From Erinaceus europaeus (Eukaryota; Chordata; Mammalia; Eulipotyphla; Erinaceidae), in assembly GCF_950295315.1 (NCBI RefSeq), contig NC_080171.1, forward strand, positions 35,924,822-35,988,821: a DNA stretch of 64,000 nucleotides, given 5' to 3'. Made by a program: the position numbers and the translations under genes. Below, piece by piece: positions 21,343 to 31,997 of this stretch. Numbering within the stretch: the stretch's first letter is position 1; each line of letters begins with the position of its first letter. The notes beneath the pieces are model-generated. The model saw nothing but the letters and a program-made list of their open reading frames with translations. It was not told the DNA's origin and ran no database searches.

Positions 21343-22104
21343 GTTCTATAAACAGTAAATGATAAGGGGGTGACAAGGGCAGGGAGAATAGTATAAAAGA
21401 ATGAACACCTGCTGTCTGCACATCTGAAGCAGAAATGCTCTTTACCAGAGATGATGTGCTCAGTGTGGATTGGTCGCAATTGTGAGGTTAAGCAAGCCCC
21501 CATCAAAGCAATACCACCATGATTCTAATCACAGTGGAGCTCAGTGATTTGTGATCTCATTACAACCCCGGGATACCTAGTTAGAGCTCTCTGTATGCTA
21601 TGACTTGCCTCATCCTGCATACTTTATATTTAACAAATTGGAGTACAGCAGCCTTACATTTTCTAAAAAGATTACATTTCATCTTAAATGGAGCAAGTTA
21701 TGTCTTGCTTGTGTGGATGAAAAATCATGCAGAAACTGGCCTTCAAATCTGTATGGTTCATCTAGGGAGCGAGGAGTAAAGACAAAAGGTCACAAAACAC
21801 TGATTATTGCAGTTTGGAAGAAACACGAGGACACTAAGCATAAAGCAGGAAAGTCATCAGTCCATCAAGGGTCAAAAATGGGGCATCTTATCAGGGATGA
21901 AATAAAGACATTATTCTGTCTTTTAAATGTCAACATTCACACCTAAAACATTTCCAGCATCAAGTAAGAGCACTTCCAGTGCAGGTGCTCAAATATCCCT
22001 TCCTTCGTAATTTCTAGCTTTGCTTCTTCTGTAAAACAATCGGCACCTGTAAGCATATGCCAATAACTATCCTGATGGCAGTCCTATTATAGTGAACATT
22101 TCTA
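21343..22104. other. Single-copy stretch, nothing recognised
   Basis: A 113-codon open frame spans 21605-21946 on the plus strand. It has no motif, signal peptide or recognised homologue, and I treat it as chance. Confidence 0.4.
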
Positions 22105-22280
22105 ATAGCCCATACATGTTATCACAGTACTCTCTAATCATCACAATATTCTGAGGCAATTATTATTAACCTCACAAATGAGTAGACCAAAATTCAAGGA
22201 ACTTAAGTAATGATTCCAAAGAAGTCCAGAATTAATTTGTGACGAGATTAGATTCCATACCACATTAAGTGTAGCTTCAA
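22105..22280 (+). mobile_element. MIR SINE, sense
   Basis: TAATCATCACAATATTCTGAGG, CAATTATTATTAACC, CACAAATGAGTAGACC and AAGGAACTTAAGTAATGATTCC track the MIR core (AATCCTCACAACAACCCTATGAGG..TTATTATCC..CAGATGAGGAAAC..GTTAAGTAACTTGCCC). Confidence 0.7.
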
Positions 22281-22882
22281 ATCTAAAAGGTTTAAACTGA
22301 ACAAACTACAAAAAAGATGTGAGGAAAGTGAGTATAAAGCTTACTCTTTAGTAAATGCTCATTGAAGGAAAGAATACAAATTAGAGGTTCACAACATGCT
22401 ACCCATGTCATGGTCAAGTGTGATCAACTTATCTTGTCAATTGTCATCATGCTAATGAAACAATGACTCTAATTAAAACACTTAGACTATTTGGAGCAAC
22501 AAAATGCAAAGAAGGATCATTTTCATAAATGATTCAAAGCTACTAAAAAAAGAGAAGAAATGAGGAACACCACTTAAAATTTCCACTGTAAAGATTTAAA
22601 TATTCTTGTAAGCAAGACCTCAATATTTCTAAGAGTTAAAACAAAATGGGCTACTAAAGTGTGAGAATTTTAAAATGCAAGTTTCAGGTATTATCTTTTT
22701 TGATTATCAGAGTAAACCATTACTAAACAACATTTTCTCTACTAAATGCAATCTTTTGCTAATTCAGAGAATTTTAATTTAAATGGTTCTAAAAATAGTG
22801 AGGTCTCATATTTTAAATAAAATATGCATCTCTTAAATATTAACTTAATGCTATATAAAAAGAAGGAAAAAAAAACTTAGTC
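22281..22882. other. AT-rich stretch, nothing recognised
   Basis: No coding region or repeat identified. Confidence 0.5.
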
Positions 22883-22972
22883 TGAGCCTGGTGTACACTG
22901 TATCGCAGGAAGTTTCGTTGCTGTAGCATCCCAATTTCTCTCTGACTCTCCCTCTCTATCCAAAAAAAAGTT
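22883..22972 (+). mobile_element. SINE fragment, sense
   Basis: GAGCCTGGTGTACACTGTATCG, GCTGTAGCATCCCAATTTCTCTC and CTCTATCCAAAAAAAAG retain a head and tail with the middle deleted. Confidence 0.6.
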
Positions 22973-23363
22973 CACCTGGAGGAGTGAAGCTTCAGCAATA
23001 ACAACAAAATTGTTAGTCCATTAAACTGGTAACTGTGGGTACTATTCTATTTGTCATCTTCTAAATTCTTCATGCTGCTAAAATTTGTTGAATTCAGCTC
23101 ATTTTAATTAATGTGTTGCTACTTGTACACAATGGGGTTAGAATTATAAGATTAGCATGAACAATGAACTATAACAGAAGGCTGAAGAGAGCAGGGAGTT
23201 ATCATAGTAGTAGTGCAGAAAAACCTTTGTGCCAGAGGCACAATGCTCAGGTCCAAAGTCGGGAATTCATGGTTAAGAGTCCAACATTTTATTCACCTCT
23301 CAGGCCACTCCAGCTATACTTCTTTAATTTACCGATTTTTTTCCTTTGGTATTTCTCTCATTG

Positions 23364-24291
23364 AAAATCATAGTCAAATCCATAAAGAGCTCAGTTAACT
23401 AAACACCAAAAAGAAAAAGAAAAAAAAAAACAACAGGAAAATGGAATCAGGACATAGAAATTTTACCAAGGAAGAGATACAGAGGGCCAACAGGTACATG
23501 AGAAAGTGCTCAAAGTCAGTGATCATCAGAGAAATGCATATAGAGATAACACTGAAATACCACGTTATACCTGTGAGAACATCATTCATCAGAAAGGACA
23601 TGAATGGCAAATACTGGAGAGAATGTAGAGAAAAAGGGGCACTTCTTCACTGATGATGGGAGTGCAAAATGGCCCAACCATTGTGGAATGCAATTTGGTG
23701 ACTTGTTGAGGCACTAGGAATGGACATACCTACAGCCCAGCAAGTCCTCTCCTGGTAATTTACCCAAAGGAGACAGAAACACCTATCTGTGAATACCTAT
23801 GTTCACAGCAGCACAGTTTGTAATTGCAAGAACCTGAAAGCAACCCAGATGTCTAACATCAGATGAATGGTTAAAAAAAAAAAAAAGTGGTATAAATACA
23901 CAATGGAATACTACTCCACTGTTAAAAATGATGAGGTTGTCTCCTTTGCATCCTCTTGGATGAAACTCAAGACATCATGTTGAGTGAGATAAGCCAAAAA
24001 GAAAAGGACAAATACCAAATGATCTCACTTATTAGTGGAACTTAATAACATAGGGACAGGGAGAGAAAGCACAAAGTGAAACATGGACTGGACATGGTTT
24101 TTACCACCAAACCAAAGGACTTTGGAAGGGAGAGCACAAAGTGAAATATGGACTGAACATGGTGTGTCGCACCAAAGCAAAGGACTCTGGGGAGGGAGGG
24201 TGAATAGGAAGAAACTGTTTGCATATATCAGTGATTGCACTAAAGCCTTAACCCCCTCAATAAAAAAGGGGGGAGAGAAAAATCATAGTCA
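23364..24291 (+). mobile_element. Old LINE-1, 5' truncated, with 13-bp TSD
   Basis: AAAATCATAGTCA occurs at 23364-23376 and 24279-24291. Between them is the ORF2 C-terminal region: CATAAAGAGCTCAG, GGAAAATGGAATCAGGACATAG, GATCATCAGAGAAATGCATATAG, CAGCAGCACAGTTTGTAATTGC, CAATGGAATACTACTCCACTG and GTTGAGTGAGATAAGCC. A 3'UTR different from the abundant L1 family follows, ending CCCCCTCAATAAAAAAGGGG. The coding frames are broken. About 0.9 kb. Confidence 0.9.
24065..24194 (+). repeat. 65-bp tandem repeat in the old L1 3'UTR
   Basis: GAGAAAGCACAAAGTGAAAC..GGACTTTGGAA is followed immediately by GAGAGCACAAAGTGAAATA..GGACTCTGGGG, offset 65 bp, with several differences between units. A single relative of this unit lies antisense at 37865-37935. 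Confidence 0.85.
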
Positions 24292-24639
24292 TCTTTCTAA
24301 TGCCAAGGTGATATCTGTATGTTATTGAAATATAAAATCTTTTTTCATCTCTAGCCCATTAATTCACTCCAGGTGCTATAGGAGGATTGAAGAAAGGACA
24401 ATTATCTTCAGTTGGGAGGTCAACCCAAGTTTTAATAAGGGAATGATATTTAAATTGAGCTGCAGAAGGACAGTGAGGGTGAGGAGTTAATATGAACAAA
24501 AACAACATAATATGAAGACCTACGCTGTACTTGCCAAAGTCATTGGTAGAAATCTACTACATGAAGAAAAATAGAGATATTGGGTTATTTGTTATCAACT
24601 CCAGAGCTAGACAACAAAAGATCTTGAAATGGCTCAAAC

Positions 24640-24778
24640 TTTATGAGGTAAACAAGTGAAAAACCTAGCACAGGATTTAGATGGCTAAAGTCCTGGGTTA
24701 GAGCCTCAGTATCTCCATTTGCCAGAGCTGAGCAACGCTTTGACCTCTACCTTCCATAAATAAGTAAATAAATCTTTT
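24640..24778 (+). mobile_element. Type D SINE, sense
   Basis: AACCTAGCACAGGATTTAGATGG, AGTCCTGGGTTAGAGCCTCAG, GCCAGAGCTGAGCAACGC and an AATAAGTAAATAAATC tail. Confidence 0.65.
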
Positions 24779-24939
24779 TCAAATTAGTAAAATCTTTAGG
24801 AGAAAAATTTTTTTTTCTATTTCTTGAAAAAATAATGCTGACAATAACTTAAAGAAAACATTATATAAGGAAAGATTGGAACAGGAGTCAACCCAGGACA
24901 TAGTGCAAATCTGGTAGAGGTTGGTAAGGACAAAAGGAG

Positions 24940-25100
24940 AGCATTGACAGAATAACCCACATGGGTAGTGCATTGTTTTGCCATGTGTGCAGTCCATGTT
25001 CAAGCCTGGCTCCCTCAGCATTGAAGGAAGCTTTGATGCTGTGGTCCCTTTCACAATTTCTCTGACTTTTTGCTCTATTTCTACTTTTAAAAAGAAGAAG
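24940..25100 (+). mobile_element. Type D SINE, sense
   Basis: TTGTTTTGCCATGTGTGCAG, AAGCCTGGCTCCCTCAGC and ATTGAAGGAAGCTTTGATGCTG match the copies at 59297-59455 and 55349-55470. A purine-rich AAGAAG..GAGGAG tail follows to about 25140. Confidence 0.75.
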
Positions 25101-25140
25101 AAAGAGGAGGAAGTGGAGGAGGAGGAGAAAGAAAGGGGAT

Positions 25141-26479
25141 AAAAGAACATAATGACAGTGTCTGGGTCATGGGCCAAAAAGGCATATTCAGGAAGTACTT
25201 TAAAAATAAAAATTAATAAGGTAGCTAATATAAAACTGTCTGAATAGTACTATCTACCAGACAAGGATTTTTAAAAAGAAATTGAAATCAGATAAAGTTT
25301 TGATGCAATAATTTTCAGTGGTTCAAAACAGTATCTCTTTCAAGTAAAATGGAGCTAACCTTTGAGAAATGCTTAGAAGTGATCCAAAACAGGCAGATGC
25401 ACTCTGCTCACTCTAGTATCAGGAAGTGAAAGAATTTTACTTCTAACTTTTGACTTTATAACACATTTTAAACTGCAGACAAATGAGCTGGCATAATGAT
25501 AGAGTCACAAAAATGAATTGCAAGTTGAATGCTAAATGATGCTTGTTTCCTTTGGGTTTTTGTGTGGTCGGGCTTAATCACAAGACAGCAACCAAATGTG
25601 GATGCAGACTATTTTAATTTCCTTCCTTCCTTCCCCTTTCTTGCTCTTTCTCTTAATTTTTTTTTTACTTTCTTTATTTTTTCTTTTTAGTTTGTCAGCC
25701 TTATCATCTTTTCTGACTTTCTCACTATCATTTTCTTTTCACAGTGAAAATAAGTAGATCTGCAACTAAAAAGAGACAAAAATAAAGTACTTAAAAACTT
25801 TCTATAGTTTAAGGAGTGTGAATACTTCTAAATTCTAATGCAACAAGCATTTATTGATCCTTTATTGATCCTTTATTTATTTATACAGCAAGGACAGTGT
25901 CAACTCCATCTTTTCATCCAAAACAGCAAATTTTCTCCAAAGACGCAATACTTAGAATCTTGTTTGGAGAGGGGTGACACTTCTAATTAAACTTCTAGAA
26001 ATTTCTCTTTCAGCAAGATTACACATCTAAGATTAGTAAGAAATTTAAGGATAGTTTTCTTTCCTGGACTGACAATACTATCGCTGGAATTCACATAGGT
26101 AGTGTGAAGATATTTCATAAAACGTTTTCCTTTAGGGGATATATGTTGCTTCAAGTTGAAATGCCTGAAGTGGAGTAGAAGGAGGTCTATTTTAACTTTT
26201 AGATATATACTAATCATTCATATTTAGTTATATACTAAACTTAATAGCAAACCTTAGTGTTTAGCACTAAGCATAAAGTAATGTGCATTGTGGGAAGAGA
26301 AAGCAAGTGATGACTGCAGGATGGCAGCCTTAAAGGTCAGGGTAAGGGTGGAGGGGTAAAGATGCTAATACCAAAAATCAGTAGGCAAGGCAAGCCCAGC
26401 AGCCACAGGTTACCTTCAGAGACTTTTATCTTAATATACCTACACTAAATACCATTTTAAAAAAGGAATCTTCAAGAGA
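25141..26479. other. Single-copy stretch, nothing recognised
   Basis: Includes a T-rich segment at 25616-25740 and a short direct repeat TTATTGATCCTTTATTGATCC near 25850. The minus-strand open frame 25987-26217 has no recognisable features. Confidence 0.45.
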
Positions 26480-26532
26480 CACTTCTTAACAGTAGAGCAC
26501 AGGACTTACATGCTTGAGCTCCCAGATTCTCT

Positions 26533-26630
<98 letters not shown>

Positions 26631-26632
26631 TC
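26480..26632. repeat. SINE remnant with (CT)n then (TA)n
   Basis: A short SINE-like head (ACAGTAGAGCACAGGACTTACATGC) leads into about 40 bp of CT repeats and then about 50 bp of TA repeats. The 94-codon frame at 26514 is an artefact of these tracts. Confidence 0.85.
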
Positions 26633-26675
26633 TTCTCATTTCATCTCTTCATCTCATAAAAAAATATATATTACA

Positions 26676-26948
26676 GCTTCCCCAGAGACCCACCCTACTA
26701 GGGAAAGAGAGAGGCAGACTGGGAGTATGGACCAACCAGTCTTCAGCAGGGAAGCAATTACAGAAGCCAGACCTTCTACCTTCTGCAACCCACAATGACC
26801 CTGGGTCCATGCTCCCAGAGGGCTAGAGAATGGGAAAGCTATCAGGGGAGGGGGTGGGAAGTGGAGATTGGGTGATGGGAATTGTGTGGAACTGTACCCC
26901 TCCTACCCTATGGTTTTGTTAATTAATCCTTTCTTAAATAAAAAATAA
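26676..26948 (+). mobile_element. LINE-1 3' tail (young subfamily), 5' truncated
   Basis: Starts GCTTCCCCAGAGACCCACC and runs to TTTCTTAAATAAAAAATAAAAATA, closely matching 4737-5010. It lacks about 10 bp around the GTCAACGCCCATG position (ACCAGTCTTCAGC). A (TA)n tract follows at 26951-26972. Confidence 0.9.
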
Positions 26949-27044
26949 AAATATATATATATATATATATATTACTAAATAGCTAAAAATAAGAGCATGA
27001 GAGTTAAATATTAATTTATAGCATATTTTTCTTTGTTATGTTTA

Positions 27045-27232
27045 TTCAATTTTTCTTCTGTTTAACAGGAAGAAAGTGAGAAGGGAGAGGGAAATAGACA
27101 GAAAATGAGAAAGAGACACCTGCAGTATTACTTCACTACATGTGAAGCTTGCAGGTAAAGGGCCAGTGGCTGAAACCAAGATCTTGCATGTGGTAACATG
27201 TGTGTTCACCATGGTGTACTGTCACTGGCTCC
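27045..27232 (-). mobile_element. Type A SINE, antisense
   Basis: GAGAAAGAGACACCTGCAGTA, TTCACTACATGTGAAGC, AAGGGCCAGTGGCTGAAACC, GATCTTGCATGTGGTAACATGTG and a head complement near 27230. Confidence 0.8.
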
Positions 27233-27449
27233 TTTATAGCATATTTTTGGGTAGAAGTCACATAGGATTATCATCCACAGTAGTGACCTAGGATCCTTAA
27301 CATTTAAAAAAAAAATTTAATCTTGAAAATGCAAAAAGAGGGAGAACAATCTATTGTAACTATTTTCAAATCACACTTATAAATAAATAAAAATACAAAC
27401 ATCAAGATGCAGGACAAGAAAAAATTCTCACTTCATAAGTGCTAGGTTA

Positions 27450-27540
27450 GGTCTAACAAAATAGCTCATTTGAAGAGTATACTGCTTTACTATGCATGTG
27501 TCCCAGGTTTGAATCTGGCCCCAGTGAATTAAAAGAATAT
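27450..27540 (+). mobile_element. Type D SINE fragment, sense
   Basis: AATAGCTCATTTGAAGAG, CTGCTTTACTATGCATGTGTCC and CAGGTTTGAATCTGGCCCC, ending without a body or tail. Confidence 0.6.
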
Positions 27541-27545
27541 TCAGG

Positions 27546-27765
27546 GGGCCAGGTGGTGGTGCAGCTAGTTGATCTTTCATGTTACAGTGTGCAATGAGCC
27601 AGGTTCAAACCCCTAGTCCCCACTTGTAGGGGTAAAAGATTTGCAAGTGGTGAAGCAGGTCTGCAGGTGTCTCTCTGTCTCTCTCCCTCTCTATCACTCC
27701 TTTTCCTCTTGATTTCTGGCTGTCTCTATCCAACAAATAAATGAAGATAATTTTTTAAAAATTTA
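27546..27765 (+). mobile_element. Type A SINE, sense
   Basis: GGGGCCAGGTGGTGGTGCAGC, TAGTTGATCTTTCATGTTAC, CAGGTTCAAACCCC, GCAAGTGGTGAAGCAGG, TCTCTCTGTCTCTCTCCC and a CAACAAATAAATGAAG tail. Confidence 0.9.
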
Positions 27766-27784
27766 AAAGAATATTAAGTTCCAA

Positions 27785-28003
27785 TCATGACATCATATCC
27801 CCAGACAATAACTTGGATCCACCCGCATTTCAGATGTCAGGCTTGGGGGAAAAAGAAAAAAAAAAACCAGTATAGTCACAGACCCTTTGGAATATAACTA
27901 AAATATGCTTACTAGCTATCTACAAAATGGAGAAACTCCCCCGCAATTCTTTATATGCACTATTCCAGCCTTTAGGTTAATGATTAGCCAACAATTTGTT
28001 TGT
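27785..28003 (+). mobile_element. LINE-1 3'UTR fragment (older subfamily), sense
   Basis: Matches 30385-30590: CATATCCCCAGACAATAAC, TTTGGAATATAACTAAAATATG, CTATCTACAAAATGGAG and TTCCAGCCTTTAGGTTAATG. It stops abruptly in CAACAATTTGTTTG, where an ORF2 fragment begins. Confidence 0.75.
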
Positions 28004-28275
28004 AAAGAGACCCCGCACAGAAGAAGATCTTCATATACCATACATCAGACAAGAGATTAATAACCAAAATACATAAAGAGCTCACCAAACTTAGCAACAA
28101 AAAAGCAAATGATCCCATCCAAACATAGGCAGAGGATATGAACAGAATACTCACTACAGAAGAGATCCAAATGGCTAACAAACATGAAAAATTTCTCCAG
28201 GTCACTGATTGTCAGAGAAATACAAATAAAGACAACATTGAGATAACACCTTACCCCTGTTAGAATGCTTAACAT
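28004..28275 (+). pseudogene. LINE-1 ORF2 internal fragment, sense
   Basis: ATTAATAACCAAAATACATAAAG, AGAGGATATGAACAGAATAC, GAAGAGATCCAAATGGCTAAC and CATTGAGATAACACC correspond to the ORF2 stretch upstream of the C-terminal domain. Translated pieces include NPLSN-like and HKELTKL. It is wedged between sense and antisense 3'UTR blocks, so it was rearranged. Confidence 0.75.
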
Positions 28276-29160
28276 ATGAAGCCAAACAAATTGTTGAGCA
28301 ATCATGGACCCAAAGCTTGGAATAGTGGAGAGGAAGTGTTAGGGGGATACTCCCTGCAAACTCTAGTGTACTTCTGCTTTCAGATATATATTTTGCAGTA
28401 GTTTATGGATATGTATGAACATATGCTCTCTCTCACAGAAACAAGTGTATATCTAGGTTTTGGGACTTTGTTAGAAAGTGAACCACCTGAGATGGAATTA
28501 GAGTATACTATGAAAGGAAAGGTCTCACTCGAGTAATGAAACTGAGGGTTGTCATTCCACACGTGTAGTCTCTGGACACAGTCTGAAGTGAAGCATGTTG
28601 AGGTGGCAATCGTTGTGTTGGTTAGGTTGAGATCGGCAGATGCAATATTATTTGATATGGATTGGGAGAGACATACGGGAAAGTGTGCCCTATCCAAGGG
28701 TTCCAGGACTGGGGGAAGTAGAGGCTCTATAGTGGAGATGTGAGGTTCCTGCTGTCTTAGGGTTCCAAAAGACAATCGATAGTTAATGTTATCATCACAT
28801 TATTTGGTAATTGGGTTAACTTTGAAAAGTCCTTTTGTTAGGGTTTGCTGTACAGTACCCAGTATCTTGTATATAGCTGTGCTATTGGATGCTTCTGATC
28901 TACTTGGTCTAGGCTTTTGAGAGAGTCTGCATATCAATTACACTGCATATATATTGAAAAGATTCAGTTTGTGTTTTGAAAAACTTCGAGACATACAATT
29001 AATTTTCCCCCTCTCATATTAATTAGTGATGTATATGACTACATTTTACTAGGAGTGTACATAAACACCATTCCCACCACCAAAAGACTGTGACCCATCC
29101 CTCCCACCCACTCCCACCCCCCACTGGCCCAGGAAGCTGCATGTCTACCCCTCACCACAG
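28276..29160 (-). mobile_element. LINE-1 3'UTR (young subfamily), antisense
   Basis: Reverse complement of 1-1000: CAAACAAATTGTTGAGCAATC, AGTGTTAGGGGGATACTC, TTTTGGGACTTTGTTAGAAAG and CACCATTCCCACCACCAAAAG. It lacks the last 350 bp or so and any poly(A) complement. Confidence 0.9.
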
Positions 29161-29576
29161 GGTTTTTACTTTGGTGCCCTACTTACAATTTGGTCAGGTC
29201 CTGCTTTTAGTTTCCCTTTCAGATCTTCTTCCTCAACTTCTGTTGATGAGTGGAATCATCCCATACTCATCTTTATCTTTCTGACTTAGCTCACTTAACA
29301 TAATTCCTTCTAGCTCTGTCCAAGATGGGTCAGAGAAGCTGGGTTCATTGTTCTTGATAGCTGCATAGTATTCCATTGTGTATATATACCACAGCTTTCT
29401 CAGCCACTCATCTGTTGTTGGGCACCTGGGTTGCTTCCAGGTTTTAGCTATTATGAATTGTGCTGCTATGAACATAGGAGTACACACCTCTTTTTGGTTG
29501 GGTGTTGTGGAGTCCTTGGGGTATAACCCCAGGAGAGGAATTACTGGACCATATGGAAGGTCCATGTCTAGCCTTC
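29161..29576 (-). pseudogene. LINE-1 ORF2 C-terminal remnant, antisense, frame intact over its length
   Basis: The minus frame from 29565 to 29233 reads [56 protein letters not shown] and MLSELSQKDKDEYGM, ending at the normal stop region. Unlike the copy at 2863-3350 it has no internal stop, so it is younger. Truncated at about 29576 by a junction with sense 3'UTR. Confidence 0.9.
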
Positions 29577-30962
29577 TGACAGTTTGGGTGGCACACTTCT
29601 TAACAAAACCTCAAAACGGAGATATAGACCAGGGCCCCTGAGATAGGACATATGCCTATGTATAAGTTAGGGGAAAACATATAACTTAAAGCAAAAGTGC
29701 ACAGTAGCTTGCATGGAGTCAATAAATGAAGCAAGCAAGTTGAAAGACCTAAAAAAGACACCTTAAAGTACCTAATGAAACAGTTCTACTTAGACCAATA
29801 TACCCTCCTCATCTACTTCCTATTACACTTCCCTTAGTCACTCCAAAGCTAACCTTATTAAAGTAAGGACTACAAAAGCTGAATAAGGGCAAGAGACTGG
29901 CATACTTTAATGATAACTCTTTAGTCACTACCAGGCCAGCCCATCACCTAAGGCCCTAGTAAGGAAGTCCTGGGGTTCCCACACAGACATGATGGGCCTA
30001 GACCTCTAACAGATTCATCTTGCCACTGTCACTGGTTATCTCCATCAGGAACAACATAATGGACCCCTTTGTGGGCATCTATAGGACCTTGCCCTCAATG
30101 TGGATAAACAAGTGTAGGGAATCTTCCATTCTTCAAAGGGAGGTTGGATAACATATTCTACCTGTCACCTGAGGATGATGGGCTCTAAAATTAGTGCAGC
30201 CTGGAATGTTCCTGACCACAGAATGCCATCTCAGGCCTACAGAGATGCAGAGGTTACATAGGCTCCTGTGCTGAATATGGGCCCCAGAGCAAATCAATAG
30301 GGTTTATAGTTAACAATATTTATATACTTTCCCCACATTTCAGAGCTACTCTCTTCCCAGATTCAGCTTTCTAGCCCTTTTTCTAACTACGACACCATCT
30401 CCCCAGACAATAACCTAGGTCCACAAGCACATTAGCTGTCAGGTTCAGGCAAAAACTAGTAAAGCCATGGCCCCCTTGGAATATACCTAAAATAGACCTA
30501 CTAGCTTTTTCCAAAATGGAGACCCCAAATCTTCATCTGCAATATTCTTGCCTTTAGGCTCATAACTAGTCAACAATTTGTTCTGCATTATATCTTAACT
30601 CTTTTTCAGCCACTAGGTTCCAGATGATACCATGATGCCAAGCTGACTTTCTTGGGCAGAGGACCCCAGCATATGTCCTGGAGCCCTGCCTCCCCAGATC
30701 TCTGCCCCACTAGGGAAAGAGAGAGACAGGCTGGGAGTACAGATCGACCATCAACATCCATGTTCAGCAGGGAAGCAATTATAGAAGCCAGACTCCACCT
30801 TCTGCATCCCATAATGATACTGTGCCCATGCTTCCAGAGGGAAAAAATATAGGGAAGCTATCAAGGGAGGGGATTGGACACAGAGTTCTAGGGATGGGAA
30901 TTGCATGGAAATGTACCCCTCTTATCTTATAGTTTTGTCAATATTTCCATTTTGTAAACAAA
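29577..30962 (+). mobile_element. LINE-1 3'UTR and 3' end (older subfamily), sense
   Basis: A 1.38 kb copy. It contains AACAAAACCTCAAAACGGAG, GACCAGGGCCCCTGAGATAGG, CTACTTCCTATTACACTTCC, CATAATGGACCCCTTTGTGGG and CAACAATTTGTTCTGC, then the terminal segment with CACTAGGGAAAGAGAGAGAC and an ATTTCCATTTTGTAAACAAAAATT end. The terminal part is 10-20% diverged by eye from 4523-5035. It serves as the reference for fragments at 6590, 14120, 1495 and 27785. Confidence 0.8.
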
Positions 30963-31214
30963 AATTAATTTAAAAAAATACACAAAAAGAATATACAGTG
31001 CTATAGTCTGTCTCTGTCTCTTACATACATATATACACACTAGATCAAATATATAAAGGCTAAGGATGAGAGAGACTCTTAAAATCACTTCAGCTTAGAA
31101 ATCATCACCCATATGAAAGATTAGCAAATAAATTTAACTATTAAAAAGCAATTTCCAATAAAATATAACCTCTAAATATCACACAGACAAAAGCATTAAT
31201 TTAGAAAGCAATAG
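30963..31214. other. AT-rich stretch, nothing recognised
   Basis: No repeat or coding feature identified. Confidence 0.4.
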
Positions 31215-31630
31215 CACTAGATGTAACTCAGCTGAGGAGTGCCACTGTGGCTTGCATACATGAGCCTGGTCTCAATCCCCAACAACGAGTGGCACTCTGG
31301 TCTTTTTTTTTTTTAATTTTTTTATATTTATTTATTTATTTATTCCCTTTTGTTGCCCTTGTTGTTTTATTGTTGTAGTTATTATTGTTGTTGTTGTTGG
31401 ATAGGACAGAGAGAAATGGAGAGAGGGAGGGGAAGACAGAGAGGAGGAGAGAAAGACAGACACCTGCAGACCTGCTTCACCGCCTGTGAAGCGACTCCCC
31501 TGCAGGTGGGGAGCCAGGGTTCGAACCGGGATCCTTATGCCGGTCCTTGTGCTTTGCGCCACCTGCGCTTAGCCCGCTGTACTACAGCCCGACTCCCTCT
31601 GGTCTCTTTTAAATAAATAATTTTAAATGA
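31215..31630 (+). mobile_element. Type D SINE split by a type B SINE
   Basis: The left half (GATGTAACTCAGCTGAGG..GGTCTCAATCCCCAACAACG..GGCACTCTGGTCT) ends at 31303. After the nested insertion the 3' remainder CTCTGGTCTCTTTTAAATAAATAATTTT resumes at 31597. Confidence 0.75.
31304..31596 (-). mobile_element. Type B SINE nested in type D SINE, 9-bp TSD, antisense
   Basis: CTCTGGTCT flanks it at 31295-31303 and 31597-31605. The interior reads TTATTCCCTTTTGTTGCCC, (GTT)n, GGATAGGACAGAGAGAAATGG, CACCGCCTGTGAAGCGACTCC, GGGTTCGAACCGGGATCC and GCCACCTGCGCTTAGCCCGC. It is well conserved and therefore young. Confidence 0.93.
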
Positions 31631-31639
31631 AAAATCTAT

Positions 31640-31840
31640 CCCAGGAGCTAGAAGTTATCTAACCTGGTAGAGTATCTCCATGCCACACATGAAGCCCTGG
31701 GTTCAAGCCCTTGGCACTACATGGGAACTCCTCAAAATCACAAGAGAGTTCCATGGATGGAGCAGTGTGTGGGGTCTCCTCCCTCTCTCTCTCTCTCTCT
31801 GGCTGTATTTCAGAATGAAAAAGAGGTAGAGATAGAGAAA
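31640..31840 (+). mobile_element. Type D SINE, sense
   Basis: CAGGAGCTAGAAGTTATC, TAACCTGGTAGAGTATCTCC, CTGGGTTCAAGCCCTTGGCAC, GGTCTCCTCCCTCTCTCTC and GTATTTCAGAATGAAAAAGAGG. It hands over directly to a tetranucleotide microsatellite. Confidence 0.75.
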
Positions 31841-31851
31841 GGAAGGGAGGA

Positions 31852-31910
<59 letters not shown>

Positions 31911-31997
31911 GGAGAGAGAAAGAGAGAGAGGAAGGAAGGAAGGAAGGAAGGAAGGAAGGAAGGAAGGAAGGAAGGAAGGAAGGAAGGAAGGAAGGAA
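31841..31997. repeat. (GAAA)n / GAGA / (GGAA)n compound microsatellite
   Basis: About 55 bp of AAAG units, a GGGAGAGAAAGAGAGAGAG spacer and about 65 bp of GGAA units. It grows from the tail of the SINE at 31640. The long Lys/Glu and Phe/Leu/Ser open frames on both strands are products of this tract. Confidence 0.95.

Noticed and set aside
21605..21946. 113-codon plus-strand open frame
   Set aside because: No motif or family; sits beside a MITE in single-copy DNA.
24779..25177. 132-codon minus-strand frame
   Set aside because: Overlaps a type D SINE and a purine-rich tail (Ser/Phe runs), so it is a repeat shadow.
28380..28775. 131-codon minus-strand frame
   Set aside because: Lies entirely in the antisense L1 3'UTR; the same frame is broken in the other copies (1-1342, 63109-64000).
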